Below are positions 10,781 through 19,527 of a stretch of 64,000 nucleotides of DNA, in pieces (the first letter of the stretch is position 1; the number at the start of each line of letters is the position of its first letter). The position numbers were made by a program, and so were the translations under genes. Below the pieces are notes generated by a model. That model ran no database searches. It was not told where the DNA came from and worked only from the letters and a program-made list of their open reading frames with translations. Source of the stretch: Burkholderiales bacterium (lineage in GTDB: Bacteria; Pseudomonadota; Gammaproteobacteria; Burkholderiales; SG8-41); assembly GCA_019749945.1 (NCBI GenBank), contig JAIEPF010000004.1, positions 94,409 to 158,408 on the forward strand. The letters run 5' to 3'.

Positions 10781-11749
10781 TTACAGTTTAATCGTGCCGC
10801 CTGTGGCGATCGACCGTATCACCGCCTCAAAAGAGGCGATGGTATTCACCATCTCGTCCGTGCCGATCGGGTAGGGCGCAACACCCGCCACCGCGTCCGC
10901 AAACGCATCCATCTCCGCCAGCACCGAATCGATCTTCGGAAAATCCTTCACCTCGGTCCTGCCGCCCTTGAGGCGGATGATGGTGCGCGTTTCGTCGAGG
11001 GCTTCAACCGAACCGTCATCGCCGAACACATGCACGCGGAAGTACAGCGGCGAGGCGCGCACCGCGCCGAGAAAGCCGCTGATGCCGTTTTTGAACTTGA
11101 ACAGCACCGACACCGTGTCGCGCGGGTCTGCGCCGCTGCGGTGGGCGATGAATTGCGCGGTGAGCTGTTCAGCCGGGCCGGCGATATTGGCGAAAGCGTC
11201 GAGGATGTGGATGCCGGTGCCGGTCATGCCGGCCCCCGGCGTCTCCGCCGGCAGGTCGCGCCAGGGCGCGAAAAACTTGCTGGAGTGTTCGTTGCTGTAG
11301 TGGCCTTCGACATGCATGATCCGCCCCAGTGCGCCGCTGGCGATTACGCGGCGTAGTTCCGCCATCGACGGCCAGAAGCGTTTGTTCTGGCCGACACCCA
11401 GCGGCACTTTGGCGGCCTTGCAGGCGGCGACGGCGCGTTCGGCATCGGCGCGCGTCAGCGACAGCGGCTTTTCACAGAACACCGCCTTGCCGGCACGCGC
11501 GACCTGCACCACCTGGTCGGCGTGCAGGGAGTGCGGCGTGGCCAGCACCACGGCCTGCACGGCGGGATCGGCCAGCGCTTCCTCCAGCGTTGCCGACAGT
11601 CTGAAACCTTTGGTTTTTGCATACTCGCGCGTGGCATCGAGTTCCTGGGTCACGCCGTGCACGAAGCGCAGTTTGCTGCTTTTGCCCTGCACGGCGTCGG
11701 CGATGTTCTTGCCCCACCAGCCGAGTCCGACGATAGCTGCATTGATCAT
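10781..11749 (-). CDS. Gfo/Idh/MocA family oxidoreductase
   Basis: A 322-residue NAD(P)-dependent dehydrogenase. The N-terminal Rossmann fold begins INAAIVGLGWWGKN with the GxGxxG-type loop, the catalytic-lysine motif is CEKPLSL near residues 93-99, and the C-terminal alpha/beta domain includes TGIHILDAF. It is closest in pattern to the copy at 14157-15155, sharing the GWWGK start. Such enzymes oxidise or reduce sugars, inositols, bile pigments or other hydroxy compounds. It is the last gene of the minus arm of the catabolic region, 32 bp after the AhpD-like selenoprotein candidate. The substrate is unknown. Confidence 0.85.
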   Translation of the reverse strand: MINAAIVGLGWWGKNIADAVQGKSSKLRFVHGVTQELDATREYAKTKGFRLSATLEEALADPAVQAVVLATPHSLHADQVVQVARAGKAVFCEKPLSLTRADAERAVAACKAAKVPLGVGQNKRFWPSMAELRRVIASGALGRIMHVEGHYSNEHSSKFFAPWRDLPAETPGAGMTGTGIHILDAFANIAGPAEQLTAQFIAHRSGADPRDTVSVLFKFKNGISGFLGAVRASPLYFRVHVFGDDGSVEALDETRTIIRLKGGRTEVKDFPKIDSVLAEMDAFADAVAGVAPYPIGTDEMVNTIASFEAVIRSIATGGTIKL

Positions 11750-11757
11750 TAAATTAC

Positions 11758-11776
11758 CAATAAAATCAATAGTTTA
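11758..11776 (+). repeat. AT-rich intercistronic element, copy 1 (divergent)
   Basis: CAATAAAATCAATAGTTTA, a diverged copy of the CAATAAAAACAAATACTTA-like element found at other gene ends in the window. It lies between the AhpD-like gene and the dehydrogenase at 10781. Confidence 0.4.
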
Positions 11777-11781
11777 TAAAG

Positions 11782-12417
11782 TTATTCACCCTTGACTGCG
11801 CAAATCCGGCAGGCATAGTCTTCCAGCGTTGCGCGGGTGACGCCGACCGCGCCGTGCTGGCGGCGGTTGTATTCCGCGCTCTCCAGTTCGGTACGGAAAG
11901 AATCATTGAGGCGGTTGATCATGTTGAACATCGAACAGGCGAGGGAGATTTCGACGATTTCGGCGTCATTGAACTCGCGACGCAGCGCATCCCAGACCTT
12001 GTTGTCGCGTTTCGCGGTGTTCAGTGTCATCGCCTCCGACCACGCGATGGCGGCTTTTTCACGGGCATTGAACAGCGCACTCGCCTGATAGTCGCCTTTC
12101 AGCGCGTCGAACTCCTCGTCCTTCAGTCCCAGTGCTTGACCAAGCACGTAGTTGTGTTCCGTTCAGTAATGGCAATCATTGATGGTCGAGGTCTTCAGCA
12201 CGGCGAGGTTGCGCAAACGCACATCCGATACCGCCCCGGCATTGGGCTGGCGCACAGCGGCAATGAAAGGCAGGATCCAGCGCGCAACATGGGGGCTGTG
12301 CGACAGGATGCGCATCAGGTTGGCGGTGCGGCCGAGCATTTTGTTCGAGGCTTCGAACAAATCCTTCGCCGCTCCAACCGCTTCCTCATCAGTGATGCCG
12401 CGGATACGCTGGGTCAT
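11782..12417 (-). CDS. AhpD/CMD-family protein, candidate selenoprotein (CxxU)
   Basis: A 211-codon frame of the alkylhydroperoxidase AhpD / carboxymuconolactone decarboxylase fold, interrupted by a single in-frame UGA at 12163-12165 (codon 85). The context is TINDCHY-UGA-TEHN, so UGA replaces the second cysteine of the family's CxxC redox motif. The flanking residues, including the following His and the LGQALGLKDEEF segment, are intact and similar to family members. A hairpin with a GGUC loop follows (12132-12147). Read through as selenocysteine, the protein is full length. A GAAAGG ribosome-binding site precedes the ATG. It lies between a flavin reductase and a Gfo/Idh/MocA gene. Peroxide or disulfide reduction is likely. 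No selA, selB, selC or selD is in the window. Confidence 0.8.
12132..12165 (-). promoter_or_regulatory. Candidate bacterial SECIS after UGA codon
   Basis: The UGA (12163-12165) is followed after 15 nt by GUGCUU-GGUC-AAGCAC, a perfect 6-bp stem with a four-base loop (12132-12147). The loop begins 21 nt after the UGA. In E. coli fdhF the GGUCU loop begins about 18 nt after its UGA. A three-pair lower stem with one bulged C can be drawn below it. Confidence 0.75.
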
Positions 12418-12438
12418 GGCAGGGCCTTTCGTTCGGGT

Positions 12439-12960
12439 TCAGGAATTTTCGGGTATGGGTTCGACGGTGACATAACGTCCGCGGCAATAACCCAGCGGCG
12501 CACGGTCGGCATAGCTGTAGTGCAGCACATGGCCGATGAAAATCACGTGGTCGCCGCTGTAATGCCGGGCTTCGGTGCGGCATTCGAACTGCGCAGCCGC
12601 ACCGTCGAGCAGCGGCATGCCGTGGACGCCGGAACCGTGGGCGACACCCTCGAACTTGCGCGGCATCGGTTTGGCAAAGCGCTGCGACAGTGCAATCTGG
12701 TCATGCGCCAGCACGTTGATCGCGAAATGCGTGGCCTGCAGGAAATTCGGCAGGTTCGGCGAGCGCAGCGACAGGCTCCACAACACCAGCGGCGGCGACA
12801 GTGAAACCGAGCTGAAGGAATTCGCCGTCAGGCCGATGGCTTCGCCGGCAGAAGTCCTGGTGGTGACGATGGTGACGCCTGTGGCAAACACGCCCAGCGC
12901 ATTGCGGAAGTCGCGCGGGTCGAGGTCCGGGCTGGCCGCTGCGGTCGGTGTATCGGCCAT
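12439..12960 (-). CDS. Flavin reductase-like protein (two-component monooxygenase)
   Basis: A 173-residue flavin reductase domain protein of the HpaC/HsaB type. It starts with FRNALGVFATGVTIVTT and contains the GLTANSFSSVSLSPPLVLWSL motif that binds flavin. It would use NAD(P)H to supply reduced FMN or FAD to a partner oxygenase. The partner is almost certainly the next gene upstream at 12964-14157, whose stop is three bases before this start. The pair forms a two-component flavin monooxygenase within the catabolic cluster. Confidence 0.87.
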   Translation of the reverse strand: MADTPTAAASPDLDPRDFRNALGVFATGVTIVTTRTSAGEAIGLTANSFSSVSLSPPLVLWSLSLRSPNLPNFLQATHFAINVLAHDQIALSQRFAKPMPRKFEGVAHGSGVHGMPLLDGAAAQFECRTEARHYSGDHVIFIGHVLHYSYADRAPLGYCRGRYVTVEPIPENS

Positions 12961-12963
12961 CGG

Positions 12964-14157
12964 CTACAGCGTCGGCAGGTCGGCGGCGATGCCGAGCAGG
13001 GACTTGCCGGCCATCGTGGTGGCGATATCCCAGGCCAGCGCGTAATGGCTGTTCGCGGCGTGGATATCACGGAAAGAACGCTGTATAACCTGTTGATTAT
13101 AAAGAAATTCTCCACCACCGGCGCCGAACAGCAAATCGACACCCTCGGTGCACAGATGGGCGGCATAGGCGCCGTCGCGACGCATGCGGATTTTCTGGTC
13201 GCGGGTCGGCACGGCGTTGGCCGCGGCCAGTGCCATGGCCTCCCGGCAATTGCCGACCAGGATGCGTTCTGCAGCCGAAATCGCCGATGCGGCATGGCCG
13301 AGCCGCGCCTGGGTGGTTGCGTAATCGGCAAGCAGTGTCGTTGAATAGGCGGTGATGCGGTGGCGGATGTCGGCGCTGAATTCTTCGATTGCACCCTGGG
13401 CAATGCCCAGCGCGGCGCCGGCCACCACATACGGGAACATGTCGAATACCGGCAGGCGGTACAGGGCAGCCGTTTCGCCGCCGGGGGCTACGCCGCCTTT
13501 CATCTGCTCGACGGTCAACGCGCGATGCGCCGGCACAAAGATTTCGCTGACCTCGACGTCCTTGCTGCCGGTGCCGCGCAGGCCTGCGACATGCCAGGTG
13601 TCGATGATGTTGTAATCGGCCTTGGGCACGACAAACACATAATATTGCGGCAGTTCACCTTCGGCGCTGCTGGTGATGCCGCCGAGCATGCACCAGTCGC
13701 AGGCATCGATGCCGCTGGAAAACTTCCAGTGCCCGGACAAACGGAAACCCTTGCCGTCGCGTTCGGCATGTCCTGCCGGAAACATCAGCGCCGAGCCGAT
13801 TAATGCGTCTGGAGAAGCGGCGCCGGGCGACGGACCCCAGACTTCATCCTGCGCGGCACGCGGCCACAGCGCGAGCATCCAGTGATGGTTGGCGAGATTG
13901 GCCAGCACCCAGGCGGTGGAACCGCAACCGCGGCCGATGATGGCGGTCAGCTCGACGATGGCTTCATAGGACAGTTCGCTGCCGCCGACACGTTTCGGTT
14001 GCAGCATGCGGAACAGGCCGCTGGCATGCAGGTCACGGATGCTGTCGTCGGGGATACGCCGCAGTTCTTCCGTGCGCGGCGCACGTTCGCGCAGCACCGG
14101 CACCAGCGCCCGAGCGCGCTCGGTGAGTTCGTGAAGCGTCGGCGCAGTCCTGGCCAT
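12964..14157 (-). CDS. Flavin-dependent monooxygenase (HsaA/HpaB-like, acyl-CoA dehydrogenase fold)
   Basis: A 397-residue protein with the acyl-CoA dehydrogenase fold, of the group D flavin monooxygenase branch (HsaA, C2-hydroxylase, IacA-like). Features include the GCGSTAWVLANLANHHWM region, LSGHWKFSSGIDACDW in the middle domain, and the C-terminal GAGGGEFLYNQQVIQRSFRD segment typical of these hydroxylases. It would hydroxylate an aromatic or related substrate using reduced flavin from the adjacent reductase. Its ATG overlaps the stop of the upstream Gfo/Idh/MocA gene. The substrate cannot be read from the sequence. Confidence 0.85.
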   Translation of the reverse strand: MARTAPTLHELTERARALVPVLRERAPRTEELRRIPDDSIRDLHASGLFRMLQPKRVGGSELSYEAIVELTAIIGRGCGSTAWVLANLANHHWMLALWPRAAQDEVWGPSPGAASPDALIGSALMFPAGHAERDGKGFRLSGHWKFSSGIDACDWCMLGGITSSAEGELPQYYVFVVPKADYNIIDTWHVAGLRGTGSKDVEVSEIFVPAHRALTVEQMKGGVAPGGETAALYRLPVFDMFPYVVAGAALGIAQGAIEEFSADIRHRITAYSTTLLADYATTQARLGHAASAISAAERILVGNCREAMALAAANAVPTRDQKIRMRRDGAYAAHLCTEGVDLLFGAGGGEFLYNQQVIQRSFRDIHAANSHYALAWDIATTMAGKSLLGIAADLPTL

Positions 14158-15155
14158 CAGGATTCGACGTTGACGATGGCGCCGCTGGAAGCGGATTTGA
14201 ATATCGCTTCCAGCGCGGAAATATTGGCGATCATCTGCGACTGCGGCACCGGGTAGGGCGTGCGGCCCTCGGCGGCATCGGCGAAGGCTTCCAGATTCGC
14301 CAGCACGTTCGGCGCCGGCGGAAACTCGCGCACTTCCTTCCTGCCGCCACGCAGCGTCTTGGTCAGCACCCAGCCTTCGGGTGCTTCGGGATGGGTTTTG
14401 TCGCGCACTTCGATCCAGCCCTTGTTGCAGTACACCGCGAAGCGGCCTTCGAAGGGGGTGGCCAGTATCGCGCTGATCAGCGCATGGCCGCCGCTCTTGA
14501 ACGTCACCAGGATCGCCAATGTATCGCCGTTGACGAGCTGGCTGCCCAGTTGCTTGACGCTGGCGAACACGCGCTCGGCTTCACCGAATACGCCCACCGA
14601 CAAATCGAGCAGGTGGATGCCGGTGGCCGTCATCGGGCCGGCTGGCGCTTCCTTGCCCGACAGCCGCCAGTTGTCGGCGGCCAGTGTGAGGAATTTGTCC
14701 TGGCTGAAATTGGCCTCGACCTGCAGCGGCGTACCCAGTTCGCCGGACTGGATGATGCGCATGGCCTCGATCACCGGCGGCTCGAAGCGGCGTTCATGGC
14801 CTACGGCGAGCGCCACCTTGTTGTCATTGACCGCCTTGATCGCGCGCAACACATCGGCGCGGGTCATCGACAGCGGTTTTTCGCAGAACACATGTTTGCC
14901 GGCATTGGCGGCGGCGATGATCTGTTCGGTGTGCTGGGTGTGCGGGGTGCACAGCACCACGCCCTGGATCGACGGATCCTTCAAAACGGCATTGAAGTCG
15001 GTGATGACCTTGACACCGTGCTGTTTTGCAAATTCGGCGATACCGGCCGCGTTGACTTCGACCACGGTATCGACGCTGATTTTTTTGCTGGTCTTGAGCA
15101 GCGGGACAATGATCTTGCCCCACCAGCCCATGCCGACGACTGCGACGTTGAACAA
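14157..15155 (-). CDS. Gfo/Idh/MocA family oxidoreductase
   Basis: A 332-residue NAD(P)-dependent dehydrogenase beginning MFNVAVVGMGWWGKI, with CEKPLSMTRAD as the catalytic-lysine motif and TATGIHLLDLSVG in the C-terminal domain. It resembles the enzyme at 10781-11749 over its whole length (GWWGK start, CTPHTQHTEQ against ATPHSLHADQ), so the two are probably paralogues. It overlaps the monooxygenase gene by ATGA and lies 29 bp after the LLM oxidoreductase gene. The substrate is unknown. Confidence 0.85.
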   Translation of the reverse strand: MFNVAVVGMGWWGKIIVPLLKTSKKISVDTVVEVNAAGIAEFAKQHGVKVITDFNAVLKDPSIQGVVLCTPHTQHTEQIIAAANAGKHVFCEKPLSMTRADVLRAIKAVNDNKVALAVGHERRFEPPVIEAMRIIQSGELGTPLQVEANFSQDKFLTLAADNWRLSGKEAPAGPMTATGIHLLDLSVGVFGEAERVFASVKQLGSQLVNGDTLAILVTFKSGGHALISAILATPFEGRFAVYCNKGWIEVRDKTHPEAPEGWVLTKTLRGGRKEVREFPPAPNVLANLEAFADAAEGRTPYPVPQSQMIANISALEAIFKSASSGAIVNVES

Positions 15156-15184
15156 GGTGTTGTTCCTTCGGATTCAGTGGGTAT

Positions 15185-16294
15185 TCAGGCGGCCTTGCTG
15201 CTTTTTTTGGCGATGGCGGCATTGACCGCCGGCATCACTTTTTCAGCCATCAGTTCCATCGAACGTTTGGCGAGTTTGGGATCGATCCAGTCGTGGCAGG
15301 CATACACCAGCATGCCGAAATCGCCGACCTGCTCGCGGAAGGCCAGGATCTGGTCGACCACGCTGTTGACGGTGCCGGCGATGACCAGCTTGTCGGTGAC
15401 GTATTCCGGCGTGATCGCGGAATCGGGCATGTTCTGGTCGACCTTGAACAGGTTGCCGCGGCCGCTGAAACCGACCAGTTTGCGCACCAGCTGTTTGAAA
15501 TAAAAATGATAGGGCCCTTCCGCCGATTTGCCGTAACGCTGCGCGGTGGCTTCGTCATCGGCGACGAAGATGCTTTTGGCGATGCGCCAGTCGGCGGGAT
15601 TGGCGACCTGACCGATGTTTTTCTTGCCCTCGGCGTAATTGGGCCAGTGCGTCTTGACCCATTCCGGCATCAGGAAGTTGGCGGAAATCGGCTGCCAGCC
15701 GCGTTCGGCCATCGCGATCACGCCCTTGGAGAAGGGCGCGACCACGGTGCCGACGATCAGCGGGTGCGGTTTCTGGAAGGGCTTGAGGATGATGCCCTGG
15801 CCGATTTCCGGGATCATGGTTTTTTCGGTGGTGACTTTCCAGTACTTGCCCTCAATGTTGTACGGCGGCTCGGATTCCCAGATCTTCAGCACCATGTTGA
15901 TGCCTTCGACGAACATCGCATTGCGGTCGCGTTCGAGGTTGCCGAAAACCTCGGCGTCGGAAGCCAGTCCGCCCGGGCTGATGCCCATGATGAAGCGGCC
16001 CTCGAGCAGGTTGTCCATCATCGCGACCTGTGCGGCGATGGCGGCGGGATGAGAGCAGGGAATGTTGATGGTGCCGGTGCCGAGCTTGATGCGTTTGGTT
16101 TCCGAAATCAGGCTGGCAAGGAAGGTCATGCAGTGCGTGACCGTCTCCGCGGCATCGGTGACATGCTCGCCGACATAGGCTTCTTCAAAGCCCAGCTTGT
16201 CGGCGAGGATGATCGCCTCGCGGTCCTCGCGCAGCGATTGCGGATAGCTCTTCCCGGGCGGGTGGAGCGGCATCATGAACGTTCCGAGTTTCAT
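15185..16294 (-). CDS. LLM class flavin-dependent oxidoreductase
   Basis: A 369-residue luciferase-like monooxygenase (bacterial luciferase TIM-barrel fold). It begins KLGTFMMPLHPPGKSY and contains DKLGFEEAYVGEH, RIKLGTGTINIPCSHPAAIAAQVAMMDNL and GRFIMGISPGG, all standard for this family of FMN- or F420-dependent oxidoreductases. It lies between a Bug receptor and a dehydrogenase. It could use reduced FMN made by the flavin reductase at 12439. Enzymes of this type often perform oxygenolytic cleavage or Baeyer-Villiger steps. The substrate is not evident. Confidence 0.87.
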   Translation of the reverse strand: MKLGTFMMPLHPPGKSYPQSLREDREAIILADKLGFEEAYVGEHVTDAAETVTHCMTFLASLISETKRIKLGTGTINIPCSHPAAIAAQVAMMDNLLEGRFIMGISPGGLASDAEVFGNLERDRNAMFVEGINMVLKIWESEPPYNIEGKYWKVTTEKTMIPEIGQGIILKPFQKPHPLIVGTVVAPFSKGVIAMAERGWQPISANFLMPEWVKTHWPNYAEGKKNIGQVANPADWRIAKSIFVADDEATAQRYGKSAEGPYHFYFKQLVRKLVGFSGRGNLFKVDQNMPDSAITPEYVTDKLVIAGTVNSVVDQILAFREQVGDFGMLVYACHDWIDPKLAKRSMELMAEKVMPAVNAAIAKKSSKAA

Positions 16295-16326
16295 CCTTGC
16301 ATCCTTGGTCGGGTTGTACTGAACGG

Positions 16327-17310
16327 TTATTCGGTCTGGATCTTGGCGTCGCGGATCACCTTGCCGAAGCGCTCGGTTTCTTCCTTGACGAATTTTGTGA
16401 AATCTTCCGGCGACTTGCTGACGATCGCGGGCACACCGCCGTCGTTCAGCCGTTTGTTCACCGTTGCATCCTTCATCGTTTTCTGGGTGACGTCGAACAG
16501 TTTGGCGACCACCGGCCGCGGCGTGCCTGCGGGAACGAATATGCCCTGCCAGGAACCGACGACCATGTCGAAACCCTGTTCCCGCATGGTCGGCATTTCG
16601 GGATAGGCCGGGCTGCGCTCGGGGGCAATGATGCCGAGCATGCGCAGGCGGTTCTGTTTGGCGAAAGTCACCGTCGAGCTGAAGGTCGCGAACATGAACT
16701 GCACCTCGTTGGCGAGCAGGCCGACGGTGGCTGGGCCCGCGCCGCCCTTGTACGGCACTTCGGTGGCGCTGGTGCCGGTGGCCATCAGGAACATCTTGGC
16801 TTCGAGCGAATTCGCGCTGCTCGGCGCCGGTGAGCCGTAGTTCAGCTTGTTGGGATTGGCCTTCATGTAGGCGATCAGTTCCTTGACCGTTTTTGCCGGC
16901 AGCGAAGGGTGCACCACGAGGCTGCCCGGCACATCGACAACCTGACTCACCGGGATCAGGTCTTTCAGCGGTTTGTACTGGAATTTGGTGTAGTACACCG
17001 GATTGATCGCCATGGTGCCGACGTTGCCGAGCAGGAAGGTATAACCGTCGGCGCTGGCACGGGCGGCGGTTTCGACACCGATGTTACCGGCGGCGCCGGG
17101 CCGGTTATCCACGACGACCTGCTGTTTCAGCAGATCCGCCATCGCCGGCTGGATGATGCGACCGACGAAATCCGACGCGCCGCCCGGCGCGAACGGCACG
17201 ATCATGCGCAGCGGACGGTTCGGGTAATCGTTTTTGGCCTGGGCCCAGGCGCATGAGGCGGACAGCAGGGCGCAGGCGGTGGTTGCGAGCAATACATGTT
17301 TGACGATCAT
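16327..17310 (-). CDS. Bug/TctC-type periplasmic solute-binding receptor
   Basis: A 327-residue Bug-family extracytoplasmic receptor. The chosen start is the ATG at 17310, preceded by GGAGGAGG; a longer frame to 17367 lacks such a site. Residues 1-23 form a signal peptide ending CAWAQA. The mature protein starts with YPNRPLRMIVPFAPGGASDF, the conserved Bug motif that contacts a carboxylate ligand. No TctA or TctB membrane subunits are nearby, as is common for this large betaproteobacterial family. It probably binds an organic acid used by the surrounding enzymes. Confidence 0.9.
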   Translation of the reverse strand: MIVKHVLLATTACALLSASCAWAQAKNDYPNRPLRMIVPFAPGGASDFVGRIIQPAMADLLKQQVVVDNRPGAAGNIGVETAARASADGYTFLLGNVGTMAINPVYYTKFQYKPLKDLIPVSQVVDVPGSLVVHPSLPAKTVKELIAYMKANPNKLNYGSPAPSSANSLEAKMFLMATGTSATEVPYKGGAGPATVGLLANEVQFMFATFSSTVTFAKQNRLRMLGIIAPERSPAYPEMPTMREQGFDMVVGSWQGIFVPAGTPRPVVAKLFDVTQKTMKDATVNKRLNDGGVPAIVSKSPEDFTKFVKEETERFGKVIRDAKIQTE

Positions 17311-17371
17311 TGGATTCCTCCTCCGGTTATTGATTTGATTTGCTTCCGTCCTGGTTTGGTGGCACACCTTG

Positions 17372-18349
17372 TTATTCGATCCGTATGTTGTTTTCGCGGA
17401 CGACTTTCGCCCATTTTTCGGTTTCGCCGCGCACGAACGCGGTGTAGGCCTCGGGCGTGGCGCTCAGTGAAACCGTCATCATCATTTTGCCGAGCTGCTC
17501 CTTCAGCACCGGACGCTGCATCACCTCGCTGACCTTGGCGTGTATCGAATTGACGATGGCGCGCGGCGTGCCGGCGGGGGCGAACATGCCGTTCCAGGCA
17601 TTGGTGCCGACGCCGGGGAAACCGGCTTCCTTCATGGTCGGCACATTGGGCAGTTCCGGCAGGCGGTTGGGCGCCGCGGTGGCCAGCGCTTTCATCCGGT
17701 TGTTGCGGACATGCTCGATGGTCGAGGCCAGATTGACGAACATGATCTGTGTTTCGCCGCCGAGCACGCCGGGCACCATGCCGCCGGCGCCGGCCTTGTA
17801 CGGGACATGGGTGGCGTTGGCGCCGGAAGCTTTGAGGAACACCACCATGTCGAGATGCGGGTAGGTGCCGATGCCGGCCGAGGCATAGTTGAGTTTGGTG
17901 GTCGGCAGTTTCGAATAATCGATCAGTTCGCGCACCGTTTTTGCCGGGACATTGGCGCCGGCGGCGAGGATGTGCGGAATCTCCACCAGATTGGTGACGC
18001 CCGTCAGGTCGCGCGACGGTCTGACCTTCAGCACTTCGGCAAAGGTGGTTTCATTGATGGCATTGGTCGAGACATTGCCGACGAACACCGTGTAGCCGTC
18101 GGGAATGGCGCGCGCCGCCATTTCCAGCGCAATGTTGCCCGATGCGCCGGCGCGGTTGTCGACGATGATCGGCTGGCCCCAGGCCTCGTTCAGCTGGTTG
18201 GCCACCTGCCGCGCCACGATGTCGGTGGCGCCGCCGGGCGCGTAGGGGATGATCATGCGCACCGGTTTTTTCGGAAACGCCTTGTCCTGCGCGACAGCGA
18301 GGCCGGGAACCGCACCCAGAGCCAGGACCAGCATCAGCGTTTTCATCAT
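17372..18349 (-). CDS. Bug/TctC-type periplasmic solute-binding receptor
   Basis: A 325-residue Bug receptor with a signal peptide ending GLAVAQ, followed by FPKKPVRMIIPYAPGGATDIVAR. The middle segment NATHVPYKAGAGGMVPGVLGGETQIMF is typical of the family. It is clearly homologous to the receptor encoded next to it (16327-17310), and the two lie in tandem, implying duplication with possibly different ligands. There are no membrane components nearby. Confidence 0.9.
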   Translation of the reverse strand: MMKTLMLVLALGAVPGLAVAQDKAFPKKPVRMIIPYAPGGATDIVARQVANQLNEAWGQPIIVDNRAGASGNIALEMAARAIPDGYTVFVGNVSTNAINETTFAEVLKVRPSRDLTGVTNLVEIPHILAAGANVPAKTVRELIDYSKLPTTKLNYASAGIGTYPHLDMVVFLKASGANATHVPYKAGAGGMVPGVLGGETQIMFVNLASTIEHVRNNRMKALATAAPNRLPELPNVPTMKEAGFPGVGTNAWNGMFAPAGTPRAIVNSIHAKVSEVMQRPVLKEQLGKMMMTVSLSATPEAYTAFVRGETEKWAKVVRENNIRIE

Positions 18350-18370
18350 GCCCCTCCGTGAAACATCATA

Positions 18371-18390
18371 AATTATTGTTTTTATTAAGT
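18371..18390 (-). repeat. AT-rich intercistronic element, copy 2
   Basis: On the minus strand this reads ACTTAATAAAAACAATAATT. The TAA stop of the dehydrogenase at 18385 lies inside it. It shares AATAAAAACAA with the other copies. Confidence 0.55.
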
Positions 18391-19494
18391 TTTTTCCTGC
18401 CCGGGCGCAATCGGCAACTGCACCGGCTTTTTCAGGCGCGCCGACAGGTCGATGGCCTTGGTCAGCATCAGGCGATTATGGCCTTCGGCTGCGGTTGCGT
18501 GTTGCGTCGGCACGCCCAGCGACACCCGATTCAACCATGAATTGGTTTCTTCGCGCATCGGTCCGCGCAGCTCGCCCAGCGCCATGTCGCCGACCGGGTA
18601 ACTGGTCAGGAAATCGACATGGCGGCGCTTGTCCGGCGCATAACCTTCACTCTGAATCAGGTTGGTGGCGAGCACGATGTCGCGGTGGGTGTCGTCGATG
18701 GTCAGCACGCCCTCGGTGCCCACCGCGCCGACTTCCAGGCTGTATACCGCGCCGGGCCAGACTTCGGGCAGCGCCCAGGAAATGACGCCATGGTAAATCG
18801 CGCCGTCATCAAAAGAGATGGTGTATCCGGTGCCGTCGACACCCTGCCAGGTCGGGCCCAGCGCCTTGTTCACCGAACGCGCGTAGACCTCGACCGGCTT
18901 TTTGGTTTCCATCAGCCACATCACGATGTCCAGGGCGTGGGTGCCCGAGATCACCATCGGTGTCACTTCGGCGCGGTTGTCGCTGCGTTTGTAGTTGTCG
19001 ATCGCGACCAGCCGGTTCATGAAGGCGCGGGAAGTGACCATGGTCACTTCACCCAGCGATCCGGTGCGCACTTTTTCCTTGGCCACCAGCCAGCGGCGGC
19101 GGAAGCGCTGGGTGTAACCGATCACCGCGTCGACGCCGGATTTTTCGATGGCGGCCAGCGTCTGCGCGGATTCGCCGAGATCGGTCGCCAGCGGTTTTTC
19201 GATCAGCATCGGCAGCTTGCGTTCTGCCGCCATGATCACCGGATCGACATGCAGGTGTTCGTCGGTGCAGACCGCGACCGCATTGACTTCGGGGCGCGCC
19301 AGCAGTTCCTTGTAATCGGGGGTGACAAAATCGCCGCCGCATTTTTCACGGACGATTTCACCGCGCTCGGGATTCAATTCGGCGATGCCGATCCAGCCCA
19401 CGGAAGGGTGGCGCGCCGCGAGTTCGGCGCGGATCAGGCCGACACGACCGGCGCCGATGATGGCGAGGCCGATTTTTTTGGGGTCTTTCTTCAA
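18385..19494 (-). CDS. Gfo/Idh/MocA family oxidoreductase
   Basis: A 369-residue NAD(P)-dependent dehydrogenase. The Rossmann motif is IGLAIIGAGRVGLIRAE, the catalytic-lysine motif IEKPLATDLGES, and the C-terminal domain contains VISGTHALDIVMWLM. It shares TIDDTHRDIVLATN with the neighbour at 19647 (MVDDTHRDVILNTM), so these two are paralogues and form a second sub-pair among the four such enzymes here. It lies 35 bp upstream of the tandem Bug receptor genes. The substrate is unknown; a cyclitol- or sugar-acid-like compound fits the family but is not shown. Confidence 0.86.
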   Translation of the reverse strand: MKKDPKKIGLAIIGAGRVGLIRAELAARHPSVGWIGIAELNPERGEIVREKCGGDFVTPDYKELLARPEVNAVAVCTDEHLHVDPVIMAAERKLPMLIEKPLATDLGESAQTLAAIEKSGVDAVIGYTQRFRRRWLVAKEKVRTGSLGEVTMVTSRAFMNRLVAIDNYKRSDNRAEVTPMVISGTHALDIVMWLMETKKPVEVYARSVNKALGPTWQGVDGTGYTISFDDGAIYHGVISWALPEVWPGAVYSLEVGAVGTEGVLTIDDTHRDIVLATNLIQSEGYAPDKRRHVDFLTSYPVGDMALGELRGPMREETNSWLNRVSLGVPTQHATAAEGHNRLMLTKAIDLSARLKKPVQLPIAPGQEKT

Positions 19495-19527
19495 TTTAAA
19501 GTCCAGTTCAAAGACAAGTTCAAAGGC

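Noticed and set aside
12163..12417. Reading the AhpD-like frame as two genes or a simple pseudogene
   Set aside because: The single UGA replaces a redox cysteine, no other damage is present, and a SECIS-like hairpin follows at the right distance.
15293..16606. 437-residue plus-strand ORF
   Set aside because: It is antisense to the LLM oxidoreductase gene and runs into the Bug receptor gene; a shadow frame.
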